Positions 36,442 through 49,230 are shown, counted from the first letter of the stretch. The stretch is 64,000 nt of DNA from an uncultured Clostridia bacterium (GCA_947302715.1 CAMYVY010000007.1:1-64000); one strand, 5' to 3'. Numbers and translations are program-made. The notes: a model not told the origin generated them from the sequence alone.

Positions 36442-38358
36442 TTAGTTTTCTGATGGTGTGTCTTCGTCCACTACTGTGTAGTCAGCGTCAACTACGTTGT
36501 CGTCAGGATGGGATGCGCCCGCACCCGCGCCTGCATCAGCGCCACCAAAGCCTGCGCCAGCAGCGCCTGCGTTTGGATCAAAGCCGGCACCGCCCATATT
36601 AGGATCAGCACCTGCCTGTGCTCCGGCCTGCTGATAAAGCTTGGTTGAAACCTCGTTGAACTTTGTTGTCAGGGCTTCCATCTTTGCTCTGATGTCATCC
36701 GGATTGTTCTGAGCAAGAGCGCTTCTGAGTTCACCGTTCATTGTCTCGAGAGTCTGCTTGTCCTCGTCGGAAATCTTTCCTTCGAGATCCTTGAGTGTTC
36801 TCTCTGTCTGGTATACCAGGCTCTCGCCCTGGTTCTGAAGTTCAACGCTCTCCTTGCGAGCCTTGTCCTCTGCAGCATACTGCTCAGCTTCTCTTACCTT
36901 CTGGTTAATCTCCTCGTCGGACAGCTTGGTCGAAGAAGTGATCGTGATCTTCTGTTCCTTACCTGTTCCGAGGTCCTTGGCGCTTACGTTTACGATACCG
37001 TTTGCGTCGATGTCGAATGTAACTTCGATCTGCGGAATTCCACGAGGTGCCGGAGCAATACCTGTGAGCTGGAATCTACCAAGTGTGATATTGTCTGCAG
37101 CCATTTCTCTTTCACCCTGCATTACGTGGATGTCTACAGCGGTCTGGTTGTCAGCAGCTGTGGAGAAGATCTGGCTCTTCTTTGTCGGGATTGTTGTATT
37201 TCTCTCGATGAGCTTGGTTGCTACTCCGCCGAGTGTTTCGATGGAGAGCGAAAGCGGTGTTACGTCGAGGAGCAGGATGTCGTTTACTTCACCTGTAAGT
37301 ACGCCTGCCTGGATTGCAGCACCAACCGCAACGCATTCGTCAGGGTTGATTCCCTTGAACGGTTCTTTGCCCGTTACGCGCTTTACTGCTTCCTGAACTG
37401 CAGGGATTCTGGTGGATCCACCAACCAGGATAACCTTTTCGAGGTCAGCAGTAGTTACTCCGGCATCCGTCATAGCCTTCTGCATCGGAGCAACTGTTCT
37501 CTCTACGAGGTCAGCTGTGAGCTGCTCGAACTTTGCTCTTGTAAGGTCATAGTTCATGTGCAGCGGACCAGCATCCGTTACAGTGATGAACGGCAGGTTT
37601 ACGTTTGTTGTCTGCTGGCTGGAGAGTTCCTTCTTTGCCTTCTCGGAAGCTTCTCTCAGTCTCTGCAGAGCCATCTTGTCTGCTCTAAGGTCAACGCCAT
37701 TCTCCTTGGAGAATTCGTCAGCCAGATAGTTCATAACTACATTATCAAAGTCATCGCCGCCGAGGTGTGTATCACCGTTGGTTGCCAATACTTCGAATAC
37801 GCCGTCACCGAGTTCCAAAATTGAAACGTCGAATGTACCGCCGCCCAAATCGTAAACCAGAATCTTGTGTGTTCCTGCTTCCTTATCAAGGCCGTATGCC
37901 AAGGATGCAGCTGTCGGTTCGTTGATGATTCTCTTTACATCGAGTCCTGCGATTTTTCCTGCGTCCTTTGTTGCCTGCTTCTGTGAGTCGGAGAAGTATG
38001 CAGGTACCGTGATAACTACTTCCGTAATCTTCTCTCCGAGATATGCCTCAGCGTCGTTCTTTAGTTTGGTCAGAATCATTGCGCTGATGTCCTGCGGTGT
38101 GTATGTCTTTCCGTCAATCTGTACAGTATAGTCTTCGCCCATATGTCTCTTGATTGAGGAAATTGTTCTGTCAGGGTTTGTTACAGCCTGACGCTTTGCG
38201 GTTTCACCAACCAGTCTTTCGCCATTCTTTGCGAAACCAACTACCGAAGGTGTTGTTCTATTACCTTCTGCATTTGGGATTACGACGGGTTCTCCGCCTT
38301 CGAGTACTGCTACGCAGCTGTTTGTTGTACCTAAGTCTATTCCTATTACCTTTGCCAT
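36442..38358 (-). CDS. dnaK: Chaperone protein DnaK
   Basis: This is the Hsp70 chaperone. The 638-residue product has the ATPase domain with [41 protein letters not shown] and [11 protein letters not shown], then the substrate-binding domain ([14 protein letters not shown]) and a helical lid. The C-terminus is Gly/Ala-rich and ends in an acidic stretch. GAGGTAG precedes the ATG. It lies 24 bases after grpE. Length and motifs are ordinary. Confidence 0.98.
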   Translation of the reverse strand: MAKVIGIDLGTTNSCVAVLEGGEPVVIPNAEGNRTTPSVVGFAKNGERLVGETAKRQAVTNPDRTISSIKRHMGEDYTVQIDGKTYTPQDISAMILTKLKNDAEAYLGEKITEVVITVPAYFSDSQKQATKDAGKIAGLDVKRIINEPTAASLAYGLDKEAGTHKILVYDLGGGTFDVSILELGDGVFEVLATNGDTHLGGDDFDNVVMNYLADEFSKENGVDLRADKMALQRLREASEKAKKELSSQQTTNVNLPFITVTDAGPLHMNYDLTRAKFEQLTADLVERTVAPMQKAMTDAGVTTADLEKVILVGGSTRIPAVQEAVKRVTGKEPFKGINPDECVAVGAAIQAGVLTGEVNDILLLDVTPLSLSIETLGGVATKLIERNTTIPTKKSQIFSTAADNQTAVDIHVMQGEREMAADNITLGRFQLTGIAPAPRGIPQIEVTFDIDANGIVNVSAKDLGTGKEQKITITSSTKLSDEEINQKVREAEQYAAEDKARKESVELQNQGESLVYQTERTLKDLEGKISDEDKQTLETMNGELRSALAQNNPDDIRAKMEALTTKFNEVSTKLYQQAGAQAGADPNMGGAGFDPNAGAAGAGFGGADAGAGAGASHPDDNVVDADYTVVDEDTPSEN

Positions 38359-38382
38359 TTTTATCTACCTCTTTCTATAAAT

Positions 38383-39006
38383 TTATTTTGCAACTTTGAC
38401 CATTGGGGGTCTGATTACTTTACCGTTTAGGGTGTAACCCTTTTGGATTACGCCTGAAATTTTGCCGCTTTCGTACTCGTCCGATTCTTCCATGACTGCG
38501 GCGTTATGGAAGTTAGGATCAAAGTCCTCGCCGAGCACATTCATTTCAGCAAGCCCTGACTCTCCCAGAGCATTTATGAGCTGCTTGAAGATATTCTCTA
38601 TACCTTCTGCGTATTTTTCGTCCGTTGTTCCTTGTTCGAAAGCTCTCTCGAAATTATCCAGAACGCCGAGGATCTTGGTCATTACCTTTTCGCTTGCGCT
38701 GGATCTGATGTCCGATACCTCCTTGGCAGTACGCTTTTTGTAATTCTGGAAGTCAGCCATAAGCCTCATGTACTTGGTTTGCCAAGGATCTTCTTCGCTT
38801 GCGTTCGCAGCAGGTTCAGTTTCCGCCTCAGCCTCTGCACCCGCCTCCGTACTTTCGCTTCCATCTGAAGCCTCGGCATCAGTGCCTGCTTCCTCAGCGG
38901 TTTCAGACTCAGCCTCCGCATCGGGTTCCGCTTCTTTTACATCCTCAGCAAAATCATCTTCTGTTGGGATTTCCACTCCCTGGTCTTTTTCTTTTTCCGT
39001 TGCCAT
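38383..39006 (-). CDS. grpE: Nucleotide exchange factor GrpE
   Basis: GrpE releases ADP from DnaK. The 207-residue protein has a long acidic Glu/Ala-rich N-terminal region (about 1-75), then the coiled-coil and beta domain with KYMRLMADFQNYKKRT, VLDNFERA, FDPNFHNAV-type FHNAAV and IQKGYTLNGKVIRP.MVKV at the end. The acidic N-terminus is longer than in many species. GGGAG precedes the ATG. It sits in the usual order hrcA-grpE-dnaK-dnaJ. Confidence 0.95.
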   Translation of the reverse strand: MATEKEKDQGVEIPTEDDFAEDVKEAEPDAEAESETAEEAGTDAEASDGSESTEAGAEAEAETEPAANASEEDPWQTKYMRLMADFQNYKKRTAKEVSDIRSSASEKVMTKILGVLDNFERAFEQGTTDEKYAEGIENIFKQLINALGESGLAEMNVLGEDFDPNFHNAAVMEESDEYESGKISGVIQKGYTLNGKVIRPPMVKVAK

Positions 39007-39125
39007 TACTTATCTCCCGTCCGTCAATTTATTAACCTACAAACTGTTCATTTGGTCCGTAAGCCTTGTCATCTATATAAAATGCTTTCGCATAATTGGC
39101 TGCTGCCCCTCATAGGCGTCTATAA

Positions 39126-40202
39126 TTAGCCTCCTTCACCCGGTCCTACTTCATCAAGATTGCCTTCAAGCGTACTTCCCTCCAGCTTGAAGCTGTCGTT
39201 AAGGTTCTCCGTGAGGTATTCCATTATGGATGTGACCTCGCCGTACTTCATACGCTTAGGCCCGATAACTCCTATCTTTCCAACGGTTTTTCCATCGACG
39301 CTGTAGGTCGCCGTAATCACCGAGTAATCCGCCATCTGTTCGTCCATATGCTCGTCGCCGATGGTTACGATTACGCCGTCATCACGTTCCACTATCGTTT
39401 TTAGGAATTCGTCCTTTTGATCGAGCATGGTCAGGAAGTTCTTCGCCTTTTCCATGTCGCTGTATTCGGGAATATCGAAGATATTCGTCAGTCCGTCCAT
39501 ATACAGCTGGACGTTCAGCATCTCTTCCAAAGTCTTCATGAAGTCCGGCATGATATCCTGGGCCAAATTACCCATAGCCTCGACATTGCTTTCAAAGCTT
39601 TCTATTATATTGTCCTTTAGCACGTCGGTCAGCTTCATCCCGCGGTATTTATATGTCATGCTCTTCGCAAGAAGCTGCAGGTTTTCTGCATTGCAGGGCC
39701 TCGGAAGCTTGAGCGCGGTATTTGAAATCTCACCCGTTTCGGAAACTATCATCATTACCACGGTCTTGTCGTCGACCGGAAGCAGATTCACAAATTTCAG
39801 CGCTTCTTCATTTCTCGTTGGCGTGACTGCGAATGACGTCAGGTTTGTAATCCTTGATAGAATCCTGGCTGCGTGCCTAATCGTTCTCTCAAACTCATTG
39901 ATATCCGCCTGGAGTTCGTTTGCAATGGCCGTTTTTTCGGCAACACTTAGTTCCGGCTTCTCCATGAGCTGATTCACATAAAGCCTGTAGGCCTTGTCGG
40001 ATGGAACGCGTCCCGCGGATGTGTGGGGATGTGTCAGATACCCCATTTCCTCCAAATCGCTCATCTCGTTTCGTATGGTCGCAGGACTGATGCTCATATC
40101 CAGTTTCTTCGAAAGTGTCCTGGATCCAACGGGTTCAGCCGTTTTGACATAGTCACTTATTATGGCCTGCAATATCTTTAATTTTCTTTCCGTTAATTCC
40201 AT
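39126..40202 (-). CDS. hrcA: Heat-inducible transcription repressor HrcA
   Basis: HrcA binds CIRCE elements and represses class I heat-shock genes. The product has about 358 residues with an N-terminal winged helix (PVGSRTLSKKLDMSISPATIRNEMSDLEEMGYL) and the HTSAGRVPSDKAYRLYV motif, then the GAF-like regulatory domain. I choose ATG at 40202 (MELTERKLKIL) because CGGAG lies upstream; the frame extends to 40244 without a ribosome site. A perfect CIRCE lies 67 bases upstream, so the gene is autoregulated. Confidence 0.95.
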   Translation of the reverse strand: MELTERKLKILQAIISDYVKTAEPVGSRTLSKKLDMSISPATIRNEMSDLEEMGYLTHPHTSAGRVPSDKAYRLYVNQLMEKPELSVAEKTAIANELQADINEFERTIRHAARILSRITNLTSFAVTPTRNEEALKFVNLLPVDDKTVVMMIVSETGEISNTALKLPRPCNAENLQLLAKSMTYKYRGMKLTDVLKDNIIESFESNVEAMGNLAQDIMPDFMKTLEEMLNVQLYMDGLTNIFDIPEYSDMEKAKNFLTMLDQKDEFLKTIVERDDGVIVTIGDEHMDEQMADYSVITATYSVDGKTVGKIGVIGPKRMKYGEVTSIMEYLTENLNDSFKLEGSTLEGNLDEVGPGEGG

Positions 40203-40268
40203 TTGGTATCTCCGGTATATTTCTTTACATGGGACAAAGCCCAAAATTTGAAGTTTCCCTTCAATATA

Positions 40269-40295
40269 TTAGCACTCACATCTATCGAGTGCTAA
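40269..40295 (-). promoter_or_regulatory. CIRCE operator (HrcA binding site)
   Basis: TTAGCACTC, nine bases and GAGTGCTAA match the CIRCE consensus exactly. The site lies between the promoter and hrcA, just after the predicted transcription start. Confidence 0.97.
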
Positions 40296-40306
40296 TCACT
40301 AAATAT

Positions 40307-40334
40307 AATGTACCACTTTTTTAACGAAAGTCAA
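40307..40334 (-). promoter_or_regulatory. Sigma-A promoter of the hrcA-grpE-dnaK-dnaJ operon
   Basis: On the minus strand, TTGACT, a 16-base spacer and TACATT lie directly upstream of CIRCE. This is the usual layout of HrcA-controlled promoters. Confidence 0.7.
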
Positions 40335-40365
40335 CATACTAAATATGAAAAATTGCTGAAAAATG

Positions 40366-42022
<1,657 letters not shown>

Positions 42023-43465
42023 TTATTTTTTTCCTGCGATTTCTCTTGCAACAAAGACGCCACTGGCGCTCGCATGTGAAAGCGAATGTGTCACGCCGCT
42101 TCCGTCTCCTATTATATATAATCCCGGATACTTCGATTCAAGGTTCTCATTCAGCTGAACCTCCATATTATAGAACTTGACTTCTACGCCGTAGAGCAGC
42201 GTATCATCGTTTGCTGTTCCGGGCGCAATTTTATCAAGAGCATAAATCATCTCTATTATTCCATCAAGAATTCTCTTCGGAAGAACCAGCGACAGATCTC
42301 CAGGTGTAGCATTCAAGGTAGGACGAACAGTGCATTCGTTTATTCTCTTTGCAGTGCTTCTATGTCCGCGTTCCAAGTCACCGAAGCGCTGAACGATAAC
42401 GCCGCCTCCCAGCATATTCGAAAGCCTTGCGATACTTTCTCCGTAGCCGTTGCTGTCCTTGAATGGCTCCGAAAAATGCTTTGATACCAGAAGCGCAAAA
42501 TTCGTGTTCTGAGTTTTTCTCTCAGGGTCCTCGAAGCTGTGTCCGTTCACCGTAACAATACCGTTGGTGTTTTCGGTTACGACGATGCCGTGCGGATTCA
42601 TGCAAAACGTGCGTACCCTGTCCTCGTATTTCTTCGTCCTGTAGACTATCTTGCTTTCATACAATTCATCGGTCAGATGAGAGAATATTTCAGCGGGAAG
42701 TTCAACCCTGACTCCGAGGTCCACGCGGTTGCTCAGTGTTTCTATATCGAGGTCACCACAAACCTTTTCCATCCACTTGCTCCCGCTTCGACCAACGGAG
42801 ACGATGCATTTGGATGCGGTTGCGGTCCCCTTCTTCTTTCCGGGACCTTCAAACGATACTTCATATTGCGTTTCAGCCGCTTTTTTACGCGGCTTTGCGG
42901 ACTTTGATGCTTCAGATTTGGTTTTAGGATTTAGAACCTTGATTGAATCCACCATAGTATCAAAGTGGAAGTCAATCTTGTCCTTCATTTCATCATAAAG
43001 GTTTTCCAGAACCACATAGTTGATGTCCGTTCCAAGGTGGCGAACCGATGCCTCGAGCAAAGTCAGGCCATTCTGCATACATTCTTTTTTGAAGCTGCTC
43101 CCCGCCGTTGAATATAGCTTGGTTCCTTCTCCTCCGTGGCTCATGTTTATCTCATCAACATAGCGCATCAATTCGAAGGCTTTATCCCTTCCGATGTATT
43201 CGTAGAGCGTACCGCCGAAGTCGTTTGTTATATTGTATTTTCCATCGGAAAATGCACCCGCTCCGCCGAAGCCGCGCATTATGGCGCAACGCTTACAGTG
43301 AATGCACTCCTTTACTTTCACTCCATCTATCGGACAGTGACGTTTATTTAAGGGCGCCCCTGCTTCAAATACACCGATTTTAAGCTTCGGTGCCTTCTTC
43401 ATAAGTTCATAGGCCGAGAATATTCCCCCGGGACCTGCTCCGATTATTACCACATCATATTTCAT
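42023..43465 (-). CDS. FAD-dependent oxidoreductase (uncharacterised dehydrogenase type)
   Basis: This flavoprotein of about 480 residues has an N-terminal dinucleotide-binding motif (VVIIGAGPGGIFSAYEL) and a C-terminal FAD signature (PGLYIIGDGSG..HSLSHA). Between them is a Cys-containing segment (CPIDGVKVKECIHCKRCAIMRGFGG) that could hold a metal or redox site. It fits the group often annotated as NAD(FAD)-utilizing dehydrogenase; the substrate is unknown. A Lys/Ala-rich low-complexity piece near residues 180-200 looks like an insertion. The ATG at 43465 follows AAGGTG; a GTG three codons upstream is possible. The gene lies 30 bases upstream of glpK, so the two may be co-transcribed. Confidence 0.8.
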   Translation of the reverse strand: MKYDVVIIGAGPGGIFSAYELMKKAPKLKIGVFEAGAPLNKRHCPIDGVKVKECIHCKRCAIMRGFGGAGAFSDGKYNITNDFGGTLYEYIGRDKAFELMRYVDEINMSHGGEGTKLYSTAGSSFKKECMQNGLTLLEASVRHLGTDINYVVLENLYDEMKDKIDFHFDTMVDSIKVLNPKTKSEASKSAKPRKKAAETQYEVSFEGPGKKKGTATASKCIVSVGRSGSKWMEKVCGDLDIETLSNRVDLGVRVELPAEIFSHLTDELYESKIVYRTKKYEDRVRTFCMNPHGIVVTENTNGIVTVNGHSFEDPERKTQNTNFALLVSKHFSEPFKDSNGYGESIARLSNMLGGGVIVQRFGDLERGHRSTAKRINECTVRPTLNATPGDLSLVLPKRILDGIIEMIYALDKIAPGTANDDTLLYGVEVKFYNMEVQLNENLESKYPGLYIIGDGSGVTHSLSHASASGVFVAREIAGKK

Positions 43466-43508
43466 TTTGATCACCTTGTTTCATTTATATACTATTATAT
43501 ATGTACAA

Positions 43509-44171
43509 TTATATATGAATATATATAGCCCTAAGTCCAAACAGAATTAATGCATATCCCACGAACATCACTATTCCGGCGACATACCACTTGCCTCCGC
43601 GATTGAAGCCATAGAAGTCTTCCCATCCTTTAATGAGATTGCCCTCTTCATCCCGTTCAGAAACCATGATAACCTGTCTTAGATATACCCATGCATATAC
43701 TATCAGCGGTATCATGCCGACCAGGGTTTCTTCTACGCTTATTCTATCAAAGTCCTCAAGCACGCAGATTGAAAATACAGATAAAACCGGCCCCGCAAGA
43801 TGCATGTGGAAACTGGTTCTGCTAAGCAGTTTACCATAACCTATTGTGGGTCCCAAATAAAGCATCACTGTAACAAACGTAAGCGTAACCGCTGCTGCGC
43901 TGTAGAACTTAAGGAGCGTAACCCAATGCGGAAATACCACTCCGCAGAGGCAGAGATTCTGAAATTCGAATATCAGCGCTATTCCACATGCGACAGCCGA
44001 GAAGATATTTGATAATGTCGTATAATATCTTAGCGCTTTCTTCCCTATTGGCGCTTCCAATTTGTCTTCCCCTCTCGGAAGCAGAAAATATCCCGCTACG
44101 ATGTATGCCGTAACCAGAAGCACTATCATATTGCATGCTATTGCTAAGTAAAGTTTCGTGAGTTCTGTCAT
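43509..44171 (-). CDS. Six-helix membrane protein (Pr6Pr-like)
   Basis: This 220-residue integral membrane protein has six predicted helices. The KALRYYTTLSNIFSAVACG segment, the His-containing FHMHLAGPVLSVFS and the FYGFNRGGKWY stretch recall the Pr6Pr / FAR-17a-like family, whose bacterial role is unknown. I assign no function. It begins 18 bases after hemW with no strong ribosome site, so translation may be coupled. Confidence 0.6.
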   Translation of the reverse strand: MTELTKLYLAIACNMIVLLVTAYIVAGYFLLPRGEDKLEAPIGKKALRYYTTLSNIFSAVACGIALIFEFQNLCLCGVVFPHWVTLLKFYSAAAVTLTFVTVMLYLGPTIGYGKLLSRTSFHMHLAGPVLSVFSICVLEDFDRISVEETLVGMIPLIVYAWVYLRQVIMVSERDEEGNLIKGWEDFYGFNRGGKWYVAGIVMFVGYALILFGLRAIYIHI

Positions 44172-44189
44172 GGCTTTTTGATTCTGCTA

Positions 44190-45368
44190 CTATACAAAAA
44201 TGGACATGATTCGGTTTGATACGTCGATGCCCTTTTCGGTAAGTCTTAGTGCAACCGGCACTCCCTCCGCATCGACGAATTGCTTAATCGCCCCGCTTTC
44301 AAAGAACTCACGGAGTTCTTCCCAGCGATCAGAAAACGCCTCCTGAAATGAAATACCAAACCTTATTTTAAAATCCGAATAATCTATTCCGCTCGTTAGC
44401 CTGAGTCCGGTAAAGGAGTATTCGGACATATCATCGAATCTTGAATTAATGTGAAGCTCGGATAATCTTCCGGATAAGTCATTTAAATTGCATTCCATAT
44501 AATCCCGGACGGAATCTTTGAATGTGAAGCGCCTACCATCTATGTATGACGACGCGCTCGGTCCAACTCCCAAATATTCGTTGAGCGACCAATACTTCAA
44601 ATTATGCCTGCACTCAAATCCCGGGATGGATGCATTGCTGATTTCATAATGCTTGTAGCCTGCGGCCTTAAGCATTGCAATCGCCTTGTGGTACATCGCT
44701 CTATCAAGTTCGTCAGAGAGCTCATCAAATTCTCCGGCTTCAAATCGATCAAAATACGGCGTGCCCTCTTCCAACTGCAGACTATAGAATGAAATATGTT
44801 CCGGCTTTAAATCGATGACCTTCTTTAAAGTCTTATTCCACTCACCCATACTCTGCCCCGGAATCCCGAACATCAAATCGATGTTTAGATTGTCAAAGCC
44901 TGCCTCTCTGGCGATTTTGATGGAGCGCTCGGCTTCTAAGGAATTGTGGATTCTACCGAGAGTTCCGAGAACTCCGTCATCAAAGGATTGAACGCCGATG
45001 GATATTCTGTTAAACCCTGCTTCCTTTAGTTTCGCGAGCCCATGAAGAATCCCCGGGTTCGCTTCTATTGTAATCTCACAATCGATTTCCACATCAAAGT
45101 TTTCTCGTATTGCTTCGAGGACGGATATTATATAATCCTCGTGAATTGATGTCGGCGTTCCGCCGCCAAAGAAGATGCTGTCAACCTTTCTTCCGCCGGA
45201 ATACTCTTCGCCGAAGCTTTTTAAGTCGCAGATGACTTTAGCTATATATTCCTCTGCGGAACAAGATGCACCCGTTCCAAGCTCCTCCGAATAAAACCCG
45301 CAATAAGGGCATTTTCTTATGCAGAAAGGTATATGAATGTATATTCCCAGTTTATTTGTCGTCATCAT
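44190..45368 (-). CDS. hemW: Radical SAM protein HemW
   Basis: This HemN-like radical SAM protein is known in other bacteria as a heme chaperone. The 4Fe-4S motif [12 protein letters not shown] comes early. [27 protein letters not shown] and FGIPGQS follow, with a C-terminal HemN domain. HemW carries the CxxxCxxC cluster motif but lacks the extra Cys of coproporphyrinogen oxidase HemN. I place the start at the paired ATG codons at 45368/45365, inside the 3' end of lepA (about 17-base overlap). A longer frame to 45488 overlaps lepA in another reading frame and is unlikely. The lepA-hemW order is common in Clostridia. Confidence 0.9.
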   Translation of the reverse strand: MMTTNKLGIYIHIPFCIRKCPYCGFYSEELGTGASCSAEEYIAKVICDLKSFGEEYSGGRKVDSIFFGGGTPTSIHEDYIISVLEAIRENFDVEIDCEITIEANPGILHGLAKLKEAGFNRISIGVQSFDDGVLGTLGRIHNSLEAERSIKIAREAGFDNLNIDLMFGIPGQSMGEWNKTLKKVIDLKPEHISFYSLQLEEGTPYFDRFEAGEFDELSDELDRAMYHKAIAMLKAAGYKHYEISNASIPGFECRHNLKYWSLNEYLGVGPSASSYIDGRRFTFKDSVRDYMECNLNDLSGRLSELHINSRFDDMSEYSFTGLRLTSGIDYSDFKIRFGISFQEAFSDRWEELREFFESGAIKQFVDAEGVPVALRLTEKGIDVSNRIMSIFV

Positions 45369-47166
45369 ATTTGAGAACAGCGGTGAACGCTTCCTGCGGA
45401 ACTTCCACGCGACCAAACTGGCGCATGCGCTTTTTACCTTCCTTCTGTTTCTCCAGAAGTTTCTTCTTTCGCGAGATATCGCCGCCATAGCATTTTGCGA
45501 TAACGTCCTTACGATATGCCTTTACGGTTTCTCGCGCTATTACCTTTTGACCGATGGCCGCTTGAATTGGAACCTCAAACTGATGCATCGGAATAACTTC
45601 CTTTAGCTTCTTGCAGACGAAGCGTCCCCTGTCATATGCTTCTGATTCATGGACTATCATCGAGAAGGCATCAACTATCTCTTTGTTTAAAAGCACATCC
45701 ATCTTAACAAGAGTCGATTTTTGATAGCGGATGAATTCATAGTCCAAGGACCCATAACCTCTGGTCTTTGATTTAAGTGCATCGAAGAAATCATATATAA
45801 CTTCGTTGAGCGGAAGCTCGTAATGCAGAGTAACTCTATCCTTTGTAATATACTCCATGTGAAGCATGTTTCCTCTGCGCTTTTGACAGAGTTCCATGAT
45901 TGAACCGACGTATTCCTTCGGTATCATTATATCTGCCTTTACAATCGGTTCCTCTATGTGATCGATTTCAACAGGCGCAGGCAGGTTTGTCGGATTCTGA
46001 ATCATCTCCACTCTGCCGTCGGTCATTACTACTTTATATACTACGCTCGGAGAGGTCGTGATGACCGCTAAGTCAAATTCTCTTTCGAGTCTCTCAACTA
46101 TGATTTCCATATGGAGGAGCCCAAGGAATCCGCATCTAAATCCAAAACCAAGAGCGGTCGAGGTCTCGGGTTCAAAGTTGAACGCCGCATCGTTTACCTG
46201 CAGCTTTTCCAATGCGTCCTTTACGCCTTCGTATTTCTCGCCTTCAGCCGGGTAAATTCCACAATAAACCATCGACTGAGCCTTCTTGTATCCGGGGAGC
46301 ATTTCAGCTGCCGGAGCGGATGCAAGAGTTATGGTATCGCCAACCTGAGCGTCCTTTACCTGCTTGATGCTGGCGCAGATATATCCTACTTCTCCCGCCT
46401 TTAGAGACTTCACCGGAACATGTCCCGGAGCCATCACGCCTACTTCCGTAACCTCATATTTTTTTCCGGTGTTCATTAGAAGTATTTCATCGCCCACCTT
46501 GACAGAACCATCAAAGATTCGTGTGTAGATGACCACACCCTTGTAATTATCGTAGACCGAATCGAAGATGAGCGCCTTCAGTTTTCCATCAGGATCTCCG
46601 GATGGCGCAGGTATGGTTTTTACTACCGCCTCCAAAAGCTCAGTGATGCCGATACCTTCCTTTGCCGAAACGAGCGGAGCCTCGGAAGCATCGATTCCAA
46701 TCATCTCCTCGATTTCTTCTCTTGTCTCATCGGGCCTGGAGCTCGCGAGGTCAATCTTGTTCAGGACGGGAAGAATCTCCAAATCCTCTTCCAGCGCAAG
46801 GTATACGTTGGCCATGGTCTGAGCTTCCACTCCCTGTGTGGAATCAACAACAAGGACAGCGCCTTCACATGCCGCAAGACTCCTTGATACCTCATAGTTA
46901 AAGTCGACATGACCCGGCGTATCAATCAGGTTGAAAATGTATTCCTTTCCGTCCTGCGCCTTATAGACAAGGCGCGTCGTCTGGAGCTTTATGGTTATTC
47001 CGCGTTCACGCTCCAGATCCATGTTGTCCAGGAATTGTTCCTTCATATCGCGCTCGGCAACAAGACCGGTATTTTCAATAATCCTGTCTGCCAGAGTCGA
47101 CTTCCCATGATCTATATGGGCAATAATGCTAAAGTTCCTAATGTAATCTTGGTAATTCGGTTCCAT
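45352..47166 (-). CDS. lepA: Elongation factor 4 (LepA)
   Basis: This ribosome-binding translational GTPase back-translocates stalled ribosomes. It is a normal 604-residue LepA with [17 protein letters not shown], the switch [18 protein letters not shown], the domain II-V arrangement and the LepA-specific C-terminal domain ([26 protein letters not shown]). AGGA precedes the ATG. Downstream it overlaps hemW. Confidence 0.97.
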   Translation of the reverse strand: MEPNYQDYIRNFSIIAHIDHGKSTLADRIIENTGLVAERDMKEQFLDNMDLERERGITIKLQTTRLVYKAQDGKEYIFNLIDTPGHVDFNYEVSRSLAACEGAVLVVDSTQGVEAQTMANVYLALEEDLEILPVLNKIDLASSRPDETREEIEEMIGIDASEAPLVSAKEGIGITELLEAVVKTIPAPSGDPDGKLKALIFDSVYDNYKGVVIYTRIFDGSVKVGDEILLMNTGKKYEVTEVGVMAPGHVPVKSLKAGEVGYICASIKQVKDAQVGDTITLASAPAAEMLPGYKKAQSMVYCGIYPAEGEKYEGVKDALEKLQVNDAAFNFEPETSTALGFGFRCGFLGLLHMEIIVERLEREFDLAVITTSPSVVYKVVMTDGRVEMIQNPTNLPAPVEIDHIEEPIVKADIMIPKEYVGSIMELCQKRRGNMLHMEYITKDRVTLHYELPLNEVIYDFFDALKSKTRGYGSLDYEFIRYQKSTLVKMDVLLNKEIVDAFSMIVHESEAYDRGRFVCKKLKEVIPMHQFEVPIQAAIGQKVIARETVKAYRKDVIAKCYGGDISRKKKLLEKQKEGKKRMRQFGRVEVPQEAFTAVLKYDDDK

Positions 47167-47204
47167 CGTTTCCTATTTTAATTCAATACATCCCATAAAT
47201 TATA

Positions 47205-47231
47205 AGGGATACCGAATCCACCGATATCCCT
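47205..47231 (-). terminator. Possible terminator after the lipoprotein gene
   Basis: An inverted repeat (agggata / tatccct, with further cgg pairing inside) lies about 55 bases past the stop of the small lipoprotein gene. It is followed by a weakly T-rich stretch on the minus strand. Confidence 0.4.
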
Positions 47232-47285
47232 GGTTAATCACTGCACAATAATACTGCACAATATAATAGAAGCAAATAAGAGTTA

Positions 47286-47672
47286 TTACTCAAACATTTT
47301 GCTCGTTATCTCTTTGCCGGTGTCATCCACATAGGAAACCTTGATGCTGATACCGCTTATTCCTGTTTCAGTTTCCAAATCCGTGATAACTCCTTTAAAG
47401 GTATCCCCCAGACTATTCAATGCATTGTTTAATACATCTGCCGTAAAGTTGATGTCTTCAACAGTATATGTTATTTCCATCGTGTTTCCGGTTATGTTTA
47501 CCGTTGCATTCGGGTCGTCTGAGACGATGCCTTGTATTGCGTCCTGTTCACTCTGGTTTGCCTTTACATAGCTTTCTAATGTGTCCGGTTCTTTGCTTCC
47601 GCAAGCGGCGGCGACAACCGAGACAGCCATAACAGCAAGAAGCGTTAGGGCGATTCTTTTATTCCCCTTCAT
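47286..47672 (-). CDS. Small lipoprotein, DUF4854-like
   Basis: This predicted lipoprotein has about 128 residues. Its signal peptide ends in a lipobox (VVAAACGSK), so the mature protein would start at Cys and be lipid-anchored. The remaining 100 residues alternate helix- and strand-like stretches (SYVKANQSEQDAI, MEITYTVED, GISGISIKVSYVD) and resemble the DUF4854 family. Function is unknown. ATG at 47672 is preceded by AAGGAG; the frame reaches 47699 but that would put extra polar residues before the signal. It appears to be a single-gene unit between metY-like and lepA. Confidence 0.65.
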   Translation of the reverse strand: MKGNKRIALTLLAVMAVSVVAAACGSKEPDTLESYVKANQSEQDAIQGIVSDDPNATVNITGNTMEITYTVEDINFTADVLNNALNSLGDTFKGVITDLETETGISGISIKVSYVDDTGKEITSKMFE

Positions 47673-47785
47673 TTTGTAATTCTCCTTTTTGCAACACATG
47701 CATTTAGCCGGGCAAGTCTCTTAAACAGCTTGCAATTCAAGCATTCAACGCATGCAACCTACGTGTAAATTATAATGGATTGATT

Positions 47786-49048
47786 CTATACCGTCAAGAG
47801 AGCACGTTCAAGGTCTTCTATTATATCTTCCACGTTTTCAAGTCCCACCGAGAACCTTACCATCCCCGCATTTATCCCCGCAAGTTCAAGCTGCTCGTCC
47901 GTTAGCTGTCTATGCGTTTCACTGGCCGGGTGAAGCACGCAAGTCCTTATGTCCGCGACGTGGACTTCATTAGATGCAAGGTCAAGGCTGTCCATGAATT
48001 TAGTCGCAGCCTCTCTGCCGCCCTTGATGACGAAGGAGATTACTCCACTTGCACCCTTAAGATATTTTTTAAAGAGTTCATGTTGCTTGTCTCCGGGAAG
48101 AGCCGGGTAGTTCACGCTTTCGACCTTGTCGGAATTGGAAAGATATTCTGCCACCTTAAGCGCGTTTTCACAGTATTTCGGCATCCTTATCGCGAGCGTT
48201 TCCAGCCCGAGATTTAGAAGGAAAGCAGAATGCGCAGCAGGATAGCAGCCAAAGTCCCTCATAAGCTGCATTCTGGCCTTTATGATATAGGCCATCTTGC
48301 CGTAAGCTTCCGTATACACTATTCCGTGATACGATTCATCAGGCTCGGTAAATTCAGGGAAGTTGCCATTTGCCCAATCAAAGTTTCCGCTGTCGACAAT
48401 TACGCCACCACCCTGAACTGCATGTCCATCCATATACTTGGTGGTGGAATGAGTTATGATGTCAACTCCGAATTCAAACGGCTTGCATAGAATCGGCGTC
48501 GCGAAGGTATTATCCACGATTAGCGGAACGCCATGTGAATGGGCAGCCTTTGCGAATTTTTCTATATCAAGAACGGTGAGAGCAGGATTCGCAATCGTTT
48601 CTCCAAATACCGCCTTGGTGTTTGGTTTAAATGCTTTATCAAGATCCTCTTCGCTGATATCTCCCGGAACCATGATGCATTCAATTCCAAGCTTCTTAAG
48701 CGTAACGGCAAAGAGGTTTATCGTGCCACCATATATTTCACCCGAAGAAACAATGCTGTCTCCGGCTTGACATATATTTAAAATCGCAAGCAAATTTGCA
48801 GCCTGTCCCGATGATGTACACATCGCACCTATTCCACCTTCAAGTGCAGCAATCTTTTCTTCGACAGCCATGACTGTAGGGTTTGCAAATCGGGAATAGA
48901 TTAGTGCCTTTGTCGGATCATCAAAGACCGCTGCAACCTCTTCGGTTGAATCAAAGACGTATGTGGTACTCTGAACTATCGGTACCACCCTCGGTTCAGA
49001 ATTCTTTGGTGTATAGCCTGCATGCAGACATTTGGTTTCGTCTCTCAT
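47786..49048 (-). CDS. metY: O-acetylhomoserine sulfhydrylase-type PLP enzyme
   Basis: This Cys/Met-metabolism PLP-dependent enzyme has about 420 residues. Family signs are YSRFANPTVMAVEEKIAALEGG, SSGQAANLLAIL, YGGTINLFAVTLKKLGI, DNTFATPILCKP and the Schiff-base Lys in THSTTKYMDGH. Length and the HGIVYTEAYG region favour O-acetylhomoserine aminocarboxypropyltransferase (homocysteine from sulfide), but methionine gamma-lyase or a related enzyme cannot be ruled out. ATG at 49048 (MRDETKCLHAG) follows GAGAGGAG; the upstream TTG overlaps that site. No other methionine gene is adjacent. Confidence 0.85.
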   Translation of the reverse strand: MRDETKCLHAGYTPKNSEPRVVPIVQSTTYVFDSTEEVAAVFDDPTKALIYSRFANPTVMAVEEKIAALEGGIGAMCTSSGQAANLLAILNICQAGDSIVSSGEIYGGTINLFAVTLKKLGIECIMVPGDISEEDLDKAFKPNTKAVFGETIANPALTVLDIEKFAKAAHSHGVPLIVDNTFATPILCKPFEFGVDIITHSTTKYMDGHAVQGGGVIVDSGNFDWANGNFPEFTEPDESYHGIVYTEAYGKMAYIIKARMQLMRDFGCYPAAHSAFLLNLGLETLAIRMPKYCENALKVAEYLSNSDKVESVNYPALPGDKQHELFKKYLKGASGVISFVIKGGREAATKFMDSLDLASNEVHVADIRTCVLHPASETHRQLTDEQLELAGINAGMVRFSVGLENVEDIIEDLERALLTV

Positions 49049-49230
49049 TTTGATATTTGCTCCTCTCAATTATTTCTACATATTATATCACTATTTCTGC
49101 GTTTTAATATACACAAAAACTATGCTTTATTTCTTAATAAACTTAATACAAACTACTACATTTTGATGTTTAGTCTTAAGAAACTTTAGATGGAATATAT
49201 TAGCAAACCTCTATTTTTAAACGTTTTCTA

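Noticed and set aside
45369..45488. Extended N-terminus of HemW
   Set aside because: The extra 40 residues are basic, out of line with the family and lie wholly in the 3' end of lepA in another frame.
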